From assembly GCA_017416845.1 (NCBI GenBank), contig JAFQBA010000067.1, positions 53,454 to 117,453 of the forward strand: a stretch of 64,000 nucleotides of DNA, read 5' to 3'. This stretch comes from Clostridia bacterium. GTDB taxonomy: Bacteria; Bacillota; Clostridia; UMGS1810. The notes under the pieces are model-generated. The model was not told the DNA's origin. It searched no databases and was given only the letters and a program-made list of their open reading frames with translations. Each line of letters starts with the position of its first letter. The stretch's first letter is position 1. This document shows positions 23,803 to 32,441 of the stretch, piece by piece. A program made the position numbers and the translations under genes.

Positions 23803-25434
23803 TTATTTCAATGCATCAACAGTCTGAACCGGAGTAAGATTTCTGTCAAAGAGAAATGCCCTGACTTCATAGCTGTTTCCATCATCGGGAACATCAATCT
23901 TTGCTGTAAAGGTCTTTTCATAGCCTTCAGCTTTGACCGGTATTACATCAACATTGATAAGCTGTTTCTGACCTGCTGTATATATTGCAAGATAAAGAGT
24001 GTATTCAGTTTCACCGTATACCTGTCCCGAAACAGATGCACTAATTTCGCCCGGTTGAACACTTTCGGCAGAGTATACAATATCAGAAATATTCACATAT
24101 TCCGTTTCAAATGCATCAATTTCCTTCATGTGGATGTTGTCAATGCTAAATGTGGATGAAGCATTTTTGATTCCGCTGTCAACTACAAAGCTGAGTCTTG
24201 AAAAACCGTCTATAGTTCCTATATCTTTAGCAAGTGCATCATAGGTGTTTTCTCCGTCGTTTACACTTATGTATGCAAAACCTGTGTTTGTGTTTAATTT
24301 ATACGAAAAATCATACCACTTATCTGTTTCATAGATAAAATTGGGTATTGAATTTCTGTCGTGACCTTCTGTGGAATCGCCTATGTGTACCTTTCCGTCA
24401 GTGGTAAATGTAACATATGGTCTGTCAATGTCGCCACCTTTAAGATTCAGTGTTTTTTTATAATTTTTGTCACTGAATCTGATTGAAAAATCAACTTCAA
24501 TATTTTCTATATCACTCTTTTTGAAAGATGTGTAATTCTTTTTAAGCTCGGTATAACCACCGGGAGCAGCAGTGATTTCGGCATATTTATTACCGTTTTC
24601 AGATTTTACGGTAACCGATGAAGCAGAATCCGGAACAGATGTAGCCGCTACCCAGTTATCGGCTCCGCCGGTAATAAGATCATAATTTTCAGCCATATAG
24701 GTGAATTTGTTGTTGTTTACCATAACGGTTTTTGCATCATATTTCGAAACATTTTCGGGAAGTTCTTCAAGCTTCACATCATCAATGTACCACGCATTGC
24801 CCGAAGAGCTTGCTTTGTCACTGTGGAAAATTATGCTTGTCAAACCGTTTGAAAGTGCTGCACTTGCCACACCCTGAGTTACAAAAGTGCTTTCACCGTC
24901 GGAAAACTCAAATTTCACATATCCGTCAGCAGGGTTTATGTCCATTACAACATCATACCATACATTTTCTTTGTACTTGAAATCTTCAACAGTTCCAAGT
25001 CCCTTTGCAGAAGAACCGGCTCTTGCTTCAAGAGAACTGTGGAAAAATCCGTAGCTTGCAGTTGTGGAACCTGAACGAAGTCCGATACGTTTTGTGTAGG
25101 GGCTTGATTCTTCAATCATTGTTTTAAACGTAAGTCTTACACTTTTGCCTTTAGCCGCACTGCTGAAAATGTACAAAAGTTCAGGTGTACCTGAGGTTGA
25201 AGGAGTAAATTTCACTTTGTTTCCTCCCTCGTCCGAAACAATTTCAGCCCCACTGCCACTTCCCTGAAGCTTCCAGCCGGTTGTTGCGGTTGTGGAAATT
25301 GTGTCACCGGCATTCATTGCTTCAAAGTCCTGTAAAGAAACAATAACAGAGTCCTCGTCTGCGGCATATACCGCAGGAATCAAACCTACAACAAGTGTTA
25401 CTGCACAAAGAATCGCAAGAATTTTTTTCAACAT
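23803..25434 (-). CDS. Secreted protein with two concanavalin/LamG-like modules
   Basis: Exported protein of 543 residues with signal peptide LKKILAILCAVTLVVGLIPA and cleavage near VYAADE. Two jelly-roll modules are visible, about residues 28-230 and 245-440. Each has the pattern 'WKLQGSG...YKENVWYDVVMDIN...YIDDVKLEE' or 'DKWYDFSYKLNTNTGFAYIS...FSIDNIHMKEI', typical of LamG-like or carbohydrate-binding folds. A beta-sandwich tail (about 450-543) closes the protein. No SLH, LPXTG or enzyme motif is present, so it probably binds polysaccharide or a surface partner. It is a paralogue of the next gene upstream and shares its tail domain type. Confidence 0.75.
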   Translation of the reverse strand: MLKKILAILCAVTLVVGLIPAVYAADEDSVIVSLQDFEAMNAGDTISTTATTGWKLQGSGSGAEIVSDEGGNKVKFTPSTSGTPELLYIFSSAAKGKSVRLTFKTMIEESSPYTKRIGLRSGSTTASYGFFHSSLEARAGSSAKGLGTVEDFKYKENVWYDVVMDINPADGYVKFEFSDGESTFVTQGVASAALSNGLTSIIFHSDKASSSGNAWYIDDVKLEELPENVSKYDAKTVMVNNNKFTYMAENYDLITGGADNWVAATSVPDSASSVTVKSENGNKYAEITAAPGGYTELKKNYTSFKKSDIENIEVDFSIRFSDKNYKKTLNLKGGDIDRPYVTFTTDGKVHIGDSTEGHDRNSIPNFIYETDKWYDFSYKLNTNTGFAYISVNDGENTYDALAKDIGTIDGFSRLSFVVDSGIKNASSTFSIDNIHMKEIDAFETEYVNISDIVYSAESVQPGEISASVSGQVYGETEYTLYLAIYTAGQKQLINVDVIPVKAEGYEKTFTAKIDVPDDGNSYEVRAFLFDRNLTPVQTVDALK

Positions 25435-25448
25435 AAAAATATTCTCCT

Positions 25449-27308
25449 TTATTTAATAATTTTTGATTTACCTAAAATTTTCATTCCGTTAAAGCTGTCC
25501 CATATATAAGCTATAAGCTCATATTCCTCATACCTTTCGGGAACATCAAGTGAGCATTCAAGCTCGCAATTTGTACCTGCTTCAAGCTCTGCACTATGGC
25601 AGGTTGCATCAACCATCGCTCCTGTTTTGACATTGTAGAGAGCAAGAATGAGCGTGGCATCCGATATTTCGTCACATTCGGAATATATCTTTAGCGATGC
25701 TCCGATTTCACCGCCGGAAAGGGATGATTTAGTGAATTCAAAATCGGATATTGTCCACTTATCTCCCGTCTGATATGCAGTAGCGGCATTTAAAACCGTA
25801 CCGTCATCACACACAAGATTTTTAAGTTCTACAAAATATAATGAATTGTAATTTGATGCATCAAAGGTTATCGCAATACTGCCCGGGTTCTTGGATTTGG
25901 TCACACCCTCTTCGGATCCGTTTACAAGCACCCTGGCATCACCCAGACTATCCTCGGTAAACTTTCCCGAGATGTCAATAAAGACAGTGTTTTCAGAAAC
26001 CGGAATTTTTGAAAACGCAGGAGCAAAGCCTGCAACCCCTGTTTTAAGAGTCTGATATGAGGTTATGTTGTCTATTGAAAGAGTTGATGTTCTGCCGCTT
26101 GCAGGTTTGAGATAGAAACAAAGTCCCGTAAAGGCTGTGACCTCATTTGGAATTATTCCCGTGCCGGATATTTCACCGTTTTCGTTTGTTAAGCTTATTG
26201 AAAAGCTTTGTCCTTCAAGATCAAGACTTATCACCGCATGATACCATGTATCTGTTATAAGTTTTTCATCGCTTGAATTAATTACGGTGGCGGCACCGCC
26301 TTTTTCTTTATACACTTTCACATCACCTGCGTATGTGAAATAACCGATATAGTTTTCAGAAACCGAAGAGCCCTTACTGTTTTTACCGCAAACATCAAAA
26401 TATGTGGTTGTTCCACTTTTCCATTTAAAATCGAATTCCACTGTTGCAGTCGATTTGATATCTGACGGTGCTGTGTAGAGAGCTTCAAAATGCGCCCCGT
26501 CGGCATTTGTAAGTTCAAGTGCTTTGTCACTTTCAAATCCTGCTGAACAAAGAGCCGTTGTATACTCATTTGTTCCTTTAAGCTGCCATCCGTCAGGTGG
26601 TGTAAGTCCGTCCGGGGAGCTTTCAAAATTTTCAAAGTCCTGCACCTCGGTCGGCACTGCATAATATGAAACATCGTATGAAAGAGAATATGCAAAGCAG
26701 TTGTCAATCAGACAAACGGCATCACTTCCGCTTGATTTCCACGAAGCAAAATCAACTCTTGTTACTCCGCTTTGTTCTTTGTATCGATTGAAAAGCTCTG
26801 AGGTAAAAATGTTTTCACTATTCGAAACCTTAAGCCTTACAAATCCTGTTACAAGACTGTATTCAACAGACAAATCATACCATTTCCCAACCTCAAGACC
26901 AATTCCCGTTGACACATCGGAAACATAGATTATTCCGTCGTTTTTTATGTCGATGATGTTGGCTTCGAGAGATGATGTCTTTAAAAGCAATGATCTTTTA
27001 GCGTTTAAATCCTGAAGTTTTATTGAAAAACCCACATATATTGATTTTACATCATCGGAGGTTTTATCAAAATTCTTTATCAGTTCCTGCATTTTTGCCG
27101 TTGTTGAAACAAGCTCTGCACTTTTGTTTTTTTCAGTATCGGCAATGGCTGTATAATCCTTTGCACCCTGACTTGTCCATTCAAGACCGACTCTTGAATC
27201 ATAACCTTCAAAAGTTTCGAAGGAAAACAGTGCAGATGATGCAAACGCCGAAACCGAAAGAAAGATAGCCAGCATACAAAAAATACATACACTAATTATT
27301 TTTTTCAT
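25449..27308 (-). CDS. Secreted protein with two concanavalin/LamG-like modules (paralogue)
   Basis: Exported protein of 619 residues. The signal peptide IISVCIFCMLAIFLSVSAFA is followed by a first jelly-roll module (about residues 25-215; GLEVGKWYDLSVEYSLVTGF and VCLIDNCFAYSL) and a second (about 220-415; LITDTWYHAVISLDLEGQSF and LSIDNITSY). A third domain around 420-510 looks like a bacterial Ig-type sandwich (IPVSENTVFIDISGKF). A final sandwich domain ends the protein. The layout repeats that of the following gene with one extra domain, so the two arose by duplication. The ATG has GAGGG upstream and lies 15 bases after the heparinase-like gene. Confidence 0.75.
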   Translation of the reverse strand: MKKIISVCIFCMLAIFLSVSAFASSALFSFETFEGYDSRVGLEWTSQGAKDYTAIADTEKNKSAELVSTTAKMQELIKNFDKTSDDVKSIYVGFSIKLQDLNAKRSLLLKTSSLEANIIDIKNDGIIYVSDVSTGIGLEVGKWYDLSVEYSLVTGFVRLKVSNSENIFTSELFNRYKEQSGVTRVDFASWKSSGSDAVCLIDNCFAYSLSYDVSYYAVPTEVQDFENFESSPDGLTPPDGWQLKGTNEYTTALCSAGFESDKALELTNADGAHFEALYTAPSDIKSTATVEFDFKWKSGTTTYFDVCGKNSKGSSVSENYIGYFTYAGDVKVYKEKGGAATVINSSDEKLITDTWYHAVISLDLEGQSFSISLTNENGEISGTGIIPNEVTAFTGLCFYLKPASGRTSTLSIDNITSYQTLKTGVAGFAPAFSKIPVSENTVFIDISGKFTEDSLGDARVLVNGSEEGVTKSKNPGSIAITFDASNYNSLYFVELKNLVCDDGTVLNAATAYQTGDKWTISDFEFTKSSLSGGEIGASLKIYSECDEISDATLILALYNVKTGAMVDATCHSAELEAGTNCELECSLDVPERYEEYELIAYIWDSFNGMKILGKSKIIK

Positions 27309-27322
27309 TTTCTGTCCCTCCT

Positions 27323-30300
27323 CTACTCAGCTTTTGAATATGCACAAAACTCGGTTATGGAGTTCCATGTTCCGACCGACGAGCCGTTACATTCAAGTTT
27401 TATAAATCTTGCGTGAACAGGAGCAAAGGTGAAAAGCTCTTTTTCAAGAGTTTCACCGGAAGTGTTTCCTTCATAAATCTCCTTATAGTTAATTCCGTCA
27501 TCGGACACATGAATCTTGAAATACTGCTTTCTGCCATCATTTACACCACCCTGATAAACTGCAAGGGCAATGGCAGATACTTCACCAGGTGAAGTGAGCT
27601 CAAATATTATGTGAGATGCACCGTCTGCCGCCCATCGTGTGTCAATGTTGTTGTCAAGAGTATTCAATGGAACATTTGCCTTTTCGGGGACACTGCTTGC
27701 TCTCACATCTGTGATACTCATTGTTTCATATCCTTTTGGAGCTGTCGAAAGAAGTTCCTGAGTAATTTGTATGAAGTACCATTCTTTAAGTGAGGGGTCA
27801 TCTTTTGATGTCACACATATTTTTGCAACACCGGGAATAGTGTCCGGATATGTTATTTCCACATTATCATCACTTAGTGCTGTTATTTCAACCTCCGGTT
27901 CTCCGTGGAGTCTGCGATAGGAATATACAAGAGTTTCGGGATCAAAGTTTTCTATTTGTTTTCCGCCTATTTTAATCTCTTTAAGCACAGGTGCTTTAAC
28001 TGATTCGCTATCTTTGTCAAGCTCCCAATTGCTGAGAGGAACAACCTCCGGCATATAGAGATTTTGCGCTTCTTCTCCCGATGCCACAAACGAGAAGCAT
28101 ACCGGAATTGTTGCCGTTGTCACATCAGTCATTGAAAGGACAAGCTTTCTGAAATTTGTATTCTTATTTTGCTTATCGTTTGTTGGTGATGTGGGAAGAG
28201 GTTGCGCCTTCATAACACTGAATGAGGCATCTATGTCATCAAGAAGATACACCAGCATATCTCTGTAGTCACCTTTTACCCGTGCAGATTTTCCGTCGGG
28301 TGCAATTTCTATTTCGCAGGGAGTGTGCATAAACCATTTAACTTCCGAAGGAGAATTAAGATCTAATTCATCCTGCACAATTATTGATTTGCGATTATTG
28401 GTAAGCTTGATTCCTCGTTTGACATCTTTTGCATGTGCCTTGTAGACATCAGAGAGATCTGTCACAGCAAATGATGAGCTTTCACCGCTTTCAAAACGGT
28501 CAATTTTCGGAAAAGCTTTAAGGTCCTGACCGCCATCCTTTGAAGGATTGATAACAAGGGTGTTGTGACCTTCCGCACGGTATCTGTATAGATTCCATGT
28601 GTTGTCCTTTATATTGTAATCATCTGCACCCATATCGTTTGCAAACAGTGTGCCATAGGCATCTATTATAAACTGACCTGCATCCATCTGACCGTGGTAA
28701 ACCTGAATTTTTCCCGAGTGAAGTCCAACCATTACAGAACCGGTATGATTCCATCCGCTTCTCATTGAAGCAACCTCAGTATCACGGTAGTAAAAATCTT
28801 TTGGCATTGTAACATCCGCTTCATGGGAGGTAGGTTTATACCACAGCATATCTCTCACCGTGGCAGATATGTCATTATCTTTTATGTAGTTCATTCTTAT
28901 CTGCGAAAGAGAATCGTCATTAACCATATTTCCCAAAAAGTGCAGAACCGGTGAATTAACAAGTGAACGGGCTGAATCGTGGAAGTTAAACACCCCCTGG
29001 GAACCTGAAAGAGCACTTATGTAATATCCCGTTTGAGCAACACCGGGAGTCTCTATATAGCCAAAGGTGTTGTTATACACAGAATATATTGCAGACATAA
29101 ATCCAACATAATAGCTCGTTGCATATTCCCAGTAGCCGGGGCCCTCATACCACGCACCGTCGGGGCCATAGAGAAGAATTGCTTTTTGTATGTGTTCCAT
29201 GGCAAAGTCAAGGACTTCAGATGCAATTTGTTCGTTGTCTTCTGCAATTGCAAGGGCAGCAATAACCGAACCGCCGTTACAAACAAGATTCCAGTTGTCG
29301 GGTTCGGGAGACTGTGCCCATTTGTAGCTTCTTCTCCTGCCCGACACATCATTATAATCTTCAAGAACCTGACTCAGACCATGTTTTATAATACCGTCTT
29401 TTATTTTTTCTCTTTGGTCGGGTGTCATATAATTATAAAGCCAGTCATAAGCTGTTGCCACCGCACGCATCATTTCGGCAGTATCAAGAAAATGATATGG
29501 ATTCCAATCGGGGAAAGAACATATATTAAGCATTTCTGAAACCGCTTTGTCGGCATAACGTGCATCATCACTTATCAAATAGGCAAATGCCAGACATTCG
29601 AGCCTTTCAAGAGCCGCACGGGATATGGGCAAAAGACGTACACCGTCGGCAATTTCATATTCAAGTGGCTTATTTGCAACATAATTATTTGCAATTTCAA
29701 AAATATCTTCAGACCACTTTTTCATGGTCTCATTTGTTTTTATTTGTTCTTTGATTTGTGAAAGACTTGTTTCATTGATGTGAATTCTCGGGTGAGAGGA
29801 ACCGGGATAGTTTTCCTTTAAAAGTCTGACCATTTCCTTACCGGATGGTGCATCGAAAACAAGGCTGCCCGAAAGTGTCCGGAATATTCCCAGATCCCCA
29901 CGGAAATCAAAAAAATTCTCCCGGTCGGCAATAACAATCAGTCCGCTTTTGTCATATGTGAGTTTTTTGCCGAAGGCTTCACACACATACCTTACGGGAA
30001 CAAAAGCTCTGCCGTTTATGATACGGACCTTTGCATCCATTTTTGTTGTTTCATTATTTACTGTTATTATGTCACTGTCTGCTTTCAGTTCTGCCGTGGT
30101 GGTTCCGTCGGTTATGGAAATGTGTTTTTTTGTTTCATCCCATTTCACATTATATCCCAGTGCTTCGGATACGAAACGGACAGGTACAAAGGCTCTGCCG
30201 CCTTCTTCAAAAACCTTAATATCCTTATTGACGGGATCAAGATACTCTGTCTCTCCGTCAATTGCGATTTTATTCTGACCAAGATAGAGTGCTACCGTAT

Positions 30301-31078
30301 CTTTCATATATGCCTTTGTCATTTCATCTGACGCTATGGAAACATCACTTTTTATTGTATGAGTAGATTTCACACTATAACCTCTTTCGGTATATCTGAA
30401 TAAGGGTTTATCAAGTTGATAGAACAGCAAGTTATCAATATAAATAGTTGGTTTTTCAAGGGCTTTAACCTTATACAGGTGGGTTCGCAGTGTGCTTATT
30501 CCCGAAAAGTCAGTGGTACTGAGAGCTACGGCATTAGCTTTTTTCTTGTGATTGACATATATATCTGCTTTTTTAGTGTCGAGATCCAATCCGACACAAA
30601 ACGAATAAAACTTATCTGAAGAAAGTTTGACTATCTTCTGACCGGATGCCGTACAAAGAGTTCTTGATGTATTTATGTGAAATATTTCAACCTCTTTTGT
30701 GCCGGTGCTGTCTTTGAAACAAAGCAAAAACTCTGTATTGCCCTCGCCAAATTGAGAATACATAAGGTCAAATTCAAGAAACACGGTTCCGCTGTCACAG
30801 CCAACCTTGCTGTCTATATACATATCACTTTCGGAAAGGAGCTTATATTCAACAGCTTTGTTGGAACCGTCCCCCATTTTAACCACAGAAATTCTGTTGG
30901 TTTTTGGGACGGGAGACACAGTGGACGGACTTGCCCCCTCTGCTATCGAATCAAAATCCTCATTTAAAATGTAATCTATTTCCAGTATGTTATCTTGAGG
31001 TGTATCTTTTGAATACCCTGTCGCCACAAATGAAACCGAAAAAATGAGCAATGTTAAAAAAGCAATTATTCTCTTCAA
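27323..31078 (-). CDS. Secreted multidomain heparinase II/III-type polysaccharide lyase
   Basis: Large exported enzyme (about 1251 residues) predicted to cleave an acidic polysaccharide by beta-elimination. Order of parts: signal peptide (KRIIAFLTLLIFSVSFVATG), one LamG-like module (about 30-250), two copper-amine-oxidase N-terminal-like repeats (GGRAFVPVRFVSEALGYNVK and NGRAFVPVRYVCEAFGK, about 275-410), then an alpha/alpha toroid (from PRIHINETSLSQIKEQI to about 700) with EPDNWNLVCNGGSVIAALAI and GAWYEGPGYWEYATSY. The heparinase II/III beta-sandwich follows (MRSGWNHTGSVMVGLHSG, HGQMDAGQFIIDAYGTLFAN, RAEGHNTLVINP). A C-terminal F5/8-type lectin domain (SSVPEKANVPLNTLDNNIDT to the end) closes it. 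TTG 31078 is the best start: GGGAG lies 8 bases upstream, although an ATG at 31102 is in frame. It is the first gene of the surface operon. Confidence 0.85.
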   Translation of the reverse strand: MKRIIAFLTLLIFSVSFVATGYSKDTPQDNILEIDYILNEDFDSIAEGASPSTVSPVPKTNRISVVKMGDGSNKAVEYKLLSESDMYIDSKVGCDSGTVFLEFDLMYSQFGEGNTEFLLCFKDSTGTKEVEIFHINTSRTLCTASGQKIVKLSSDKFYSFCVGLDLDTKKADIYVNHKKKANAVALSTTDFSGISTLRTHLYKVKALEKPTIYIDNLLFYQLDKPLFRYTERGYSVKSTHTIKSDVSIASDEMTKAYMKDTVALYLGQNKIAIDGETEYLDPVNKDIKVFEEGGRAFVPVRFVSEALGYNVKWDETKKHISITDGTTTAELKADSDIITVNNETTKMDAKVRIINGRAFVPVRYVCEAFGKKLTYDKSGLIVIADRENFFDFRGDLGIFRTLSGSLVFDAPSGKEMVRLLKENYPGSSHPRIHINETSLSQIKEQIKTNETMKKWSEDIFEIANNYVANKPLEYEIADGVRLLPISRAALERLECLAFAYLISDDARYADKAVSEMLNICSFPDWNPYHFLDTAEMMRAVATAYDWLYNYMTPDQREKIKDGIIKHGLSQVLEDYNDVSGRRRSYKWAQSPEPDNWNLVCNGGSVIAALAIAEDNEQIASEVLDFAMEHIQKAILLYGPDGAWYEGPGYWEYATSYYVGFMSAIYSVYNNTFGYIETPGVAQTGYYISALSGSQGVFNFHDSARSLVNSPVLHFLGNMVNDDSLSQIRMNYIKDNDISATVRDMLWYKPTSHEADVTMPKDFYYRDTEVASMRSGWNHTGSVMVGLHSGKIQVYHGQMDAGQFIIDAYGTLFANDMGADDYNIKDNTWNLYRYRAEGHNTLVINPSKDGGQDLKAFPKIDRFESGESSSFAVTDLSDVYKAHAKDVKRGIKLTNNRKSIIVQDELDLNSPSEVKWFMHTPCEIEIAPDGKSARVKGDYRDMLVYLLDDIDASFSVMKAQPLPTSPTNDKQNKNTNFRKLVLSMTDVTTATIPVCFSFVASGEEAQNLYMPEVVPLSNWELDKDSESVKAPVLKEIKIGGKQIENFDPETLVYSYRRLHGEPEVEITALSDDNVEITYPDTIPGVAKICVTSKDDPSLKEWYFIQITQELLSTAPKGYETMSITDVRASSVPEKANVPLNTLDNNIDTRWAADGASHIIFELTSPGEVSAIALAVYQGGVNDGRKQYFKIHVSDDGINYKEIYEGNTSGETLEKELFTFAPVHARFIKLECNGSSVGTWNSITEFCAYSKAE

Positions 31079-31276
31079 ATCCGTCACTCCCTGATTTTTC
31101 ATTGTTATATTATACTTATAACATTTACTGATAAATTTCACAATGTACAATTGGTCTAAGTTAGATATACTTTTGTTCAATAATTCCAAAAATATTTTTT
31201 CGAGACCAAAAAATCCAAACATCCCAAATGCAACTAAGAACTGGATTTAACCATATTTTTACAAAGATTTATTCAG

Positions 31277-31305
31277 TTGACAAAAATGTTTTTTTGTATT
31301 ATACT
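31277..31305 (+). promoter_or_regulatory. araC-type regulator promoter
   Basis: TTGACA (31277-31282), 17 bases, TATACT (31300-31305), upstream of the plus-strand regulator. The oppositely oriented lyase gene starts at 31078, so 31079-31338 is a divergent control region; its minus-strand promoter is less clear (TTGTGA-17-TATAAG is one option). Confidence 0.75.
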
Positions 31306-31338
31306 TTCAATATAATTAATATGATAAAGGATAAAAAA

Positions 31339-32232
31339 ATGGCTGTTCAGAAAAACAAAAACCAATATATGAATAAATCTATGAAGTCTATCGTCAATAT
31401 TCAGGAAATAATGCATTATATTATTCTGAGAAAACCGGCAGGATATGTTGACAGCATTGAAAAGCATGACTTTTGGGAGCTTGTGTATCTTGAATCGGGA
31501 GAGGGAGTTATAAGAGCAGATGACAAATTAATACCTGTTTTCCCGGGGGACATTTATTTTCACAAGCCGTATGAAGCCCACGGCATCAATGCACCAACCA
31601 CCCCAATTAAAGCTTTTTTTATTTCCTTTCATTCGGACAGCAGATTTATGAAAAATTTTGAAAATCTTAAGTTTTCACTGGATAACGAGCAAAAAGCAAT
31701 CTTATATAAGTCATATGACGAAGCAAGAAATATATTTCAGAATGTTCAAAACAGCGAATTCCCGTTTGCACTTACGGGATTGTTGGACGAAAGTAAATTA
31801 GGCGGTCAACAGCTTTTTAAAATGTATCTTGAAACACTGCTGATAACCATTGGCCGAAAGCTTCAGAACGAAGAAAAAAAAGAAGCGCTCAGTTCAACCG
31901 AAAGAGCAGAAAGGCTGATTTTTCAGAAAACAGTTGAAAAAATCGGTGAAAATCTATATGGAAAAACAACAATTGAAGAGCTTTGTGATGAACTCAATTA
32001 CAGTCGTACATATCTTTCGATAATTTTTAAAAAATATAGTGATATGTCCATAATGAAATATTATAATCTTTTGAAAATTAAAGAAGCAAAAAGACTTATG
32101 AGAGATACCGGCTACTCAATAAGTACCATATCAGATATGCTACATTTTAATAATCAATACTACTTTTCAAAGGTTTTCAAAAAATACGAAAATATCTCAC
32201 CTCTTGAATATAAAAAATCGCTTGATTCATAA
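31339..32232 (+). CDS. AraC family regulator with cupin sensor
   Basis: Transcription factor of 297 residues. The N-terminal cupin-like sensor (about 40-150) reads FWELVYLESGEGVIRADDKL, then FPGDIYFHKPYEAHGI. The C-terminal part (about 200-297) has two helix-turn-helix motifs: TIEELCDELNYSRTYLSIIF and SISTISDMLHFNNQYYFSKV followed by FKKYENISPLEYKKS, the AraC signature. ATG 31339 is chosen because AAAGGA lies 7 bases before it; upstream in-frame starts precede or overlap the promoter. It is divergent from the lyase operon and is its probable activator, responding to a released sugar (inference). Confidence 0.88.
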   Translation: MAVQKNKNQYMNKSMKSIVNIQEIMHYIILRKPAGYVDSIEKHDFWELVYLESGEGVIRADDKLIPVFPGDIYFHKPYEAHGINAPTTPIKAFFISFHSDSRFMKNFENLKFSLDNEQKAILYKSYDEARNIFQNVQNSEFPFALTGLLDESKLGGQQLFKMYLETLLITIGRKLQNEEKKEALSSTERAERLIFQKTVEKIGENLYGKTTIEELCDELNYSRTYLSIIFKKYSDMSIMKYYNLLKIKEAKRLMRDTGYSISTISDMLHFNNQYYFSKVFKKYENISPLEYKKSLDS

Positions 32233-32264
32233 ATAACTGCTCCTGACGTTTTTAAAAGTCCCAC

Positions 32265-32330
32265 AATATACCATCAATTTAGCAGAATGTAAAAAAAGAG
32301 AGAATCCCAACAAAAGCAAAGATTCAAACA
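32265..32330 (-). repeat. Copy B of the intergenic repeat, with promoter-like boxes
   Basis: 32290-32330 is identical to copy A. Immediately downstream on the minus strand are TTTACA (32288-32293) and TATATT (32265-32270), spaced 17 bases. A transcript from here would run antisense to the regulator gene that ends at 32232. Confidence 0.7.
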
Positions 32331-32386
32331 CATTTTATATATATTTATGATATATAAAATATAAAAAACTTTAAGCAGAAAAAAAC

Positions 32387-32433
32387 AAGAACATCGGTGA
32401 ACGGTTTTTCAAACCGACTCACGCAATGTTCTT
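32387..32433 (-). terminator. Terminator after the GH42-like gene
   Basis: Outer arms AAGAACATTGCG/CGATGTTCTT enclose an inner hairpin CGGTTT/AAACCG, followed by GTTTTTTTC on the minus strand. It is built like the hairpin at 16203-16248. Confidence 0.75.
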
Positions 32434-32441
32434 ATTTATAA

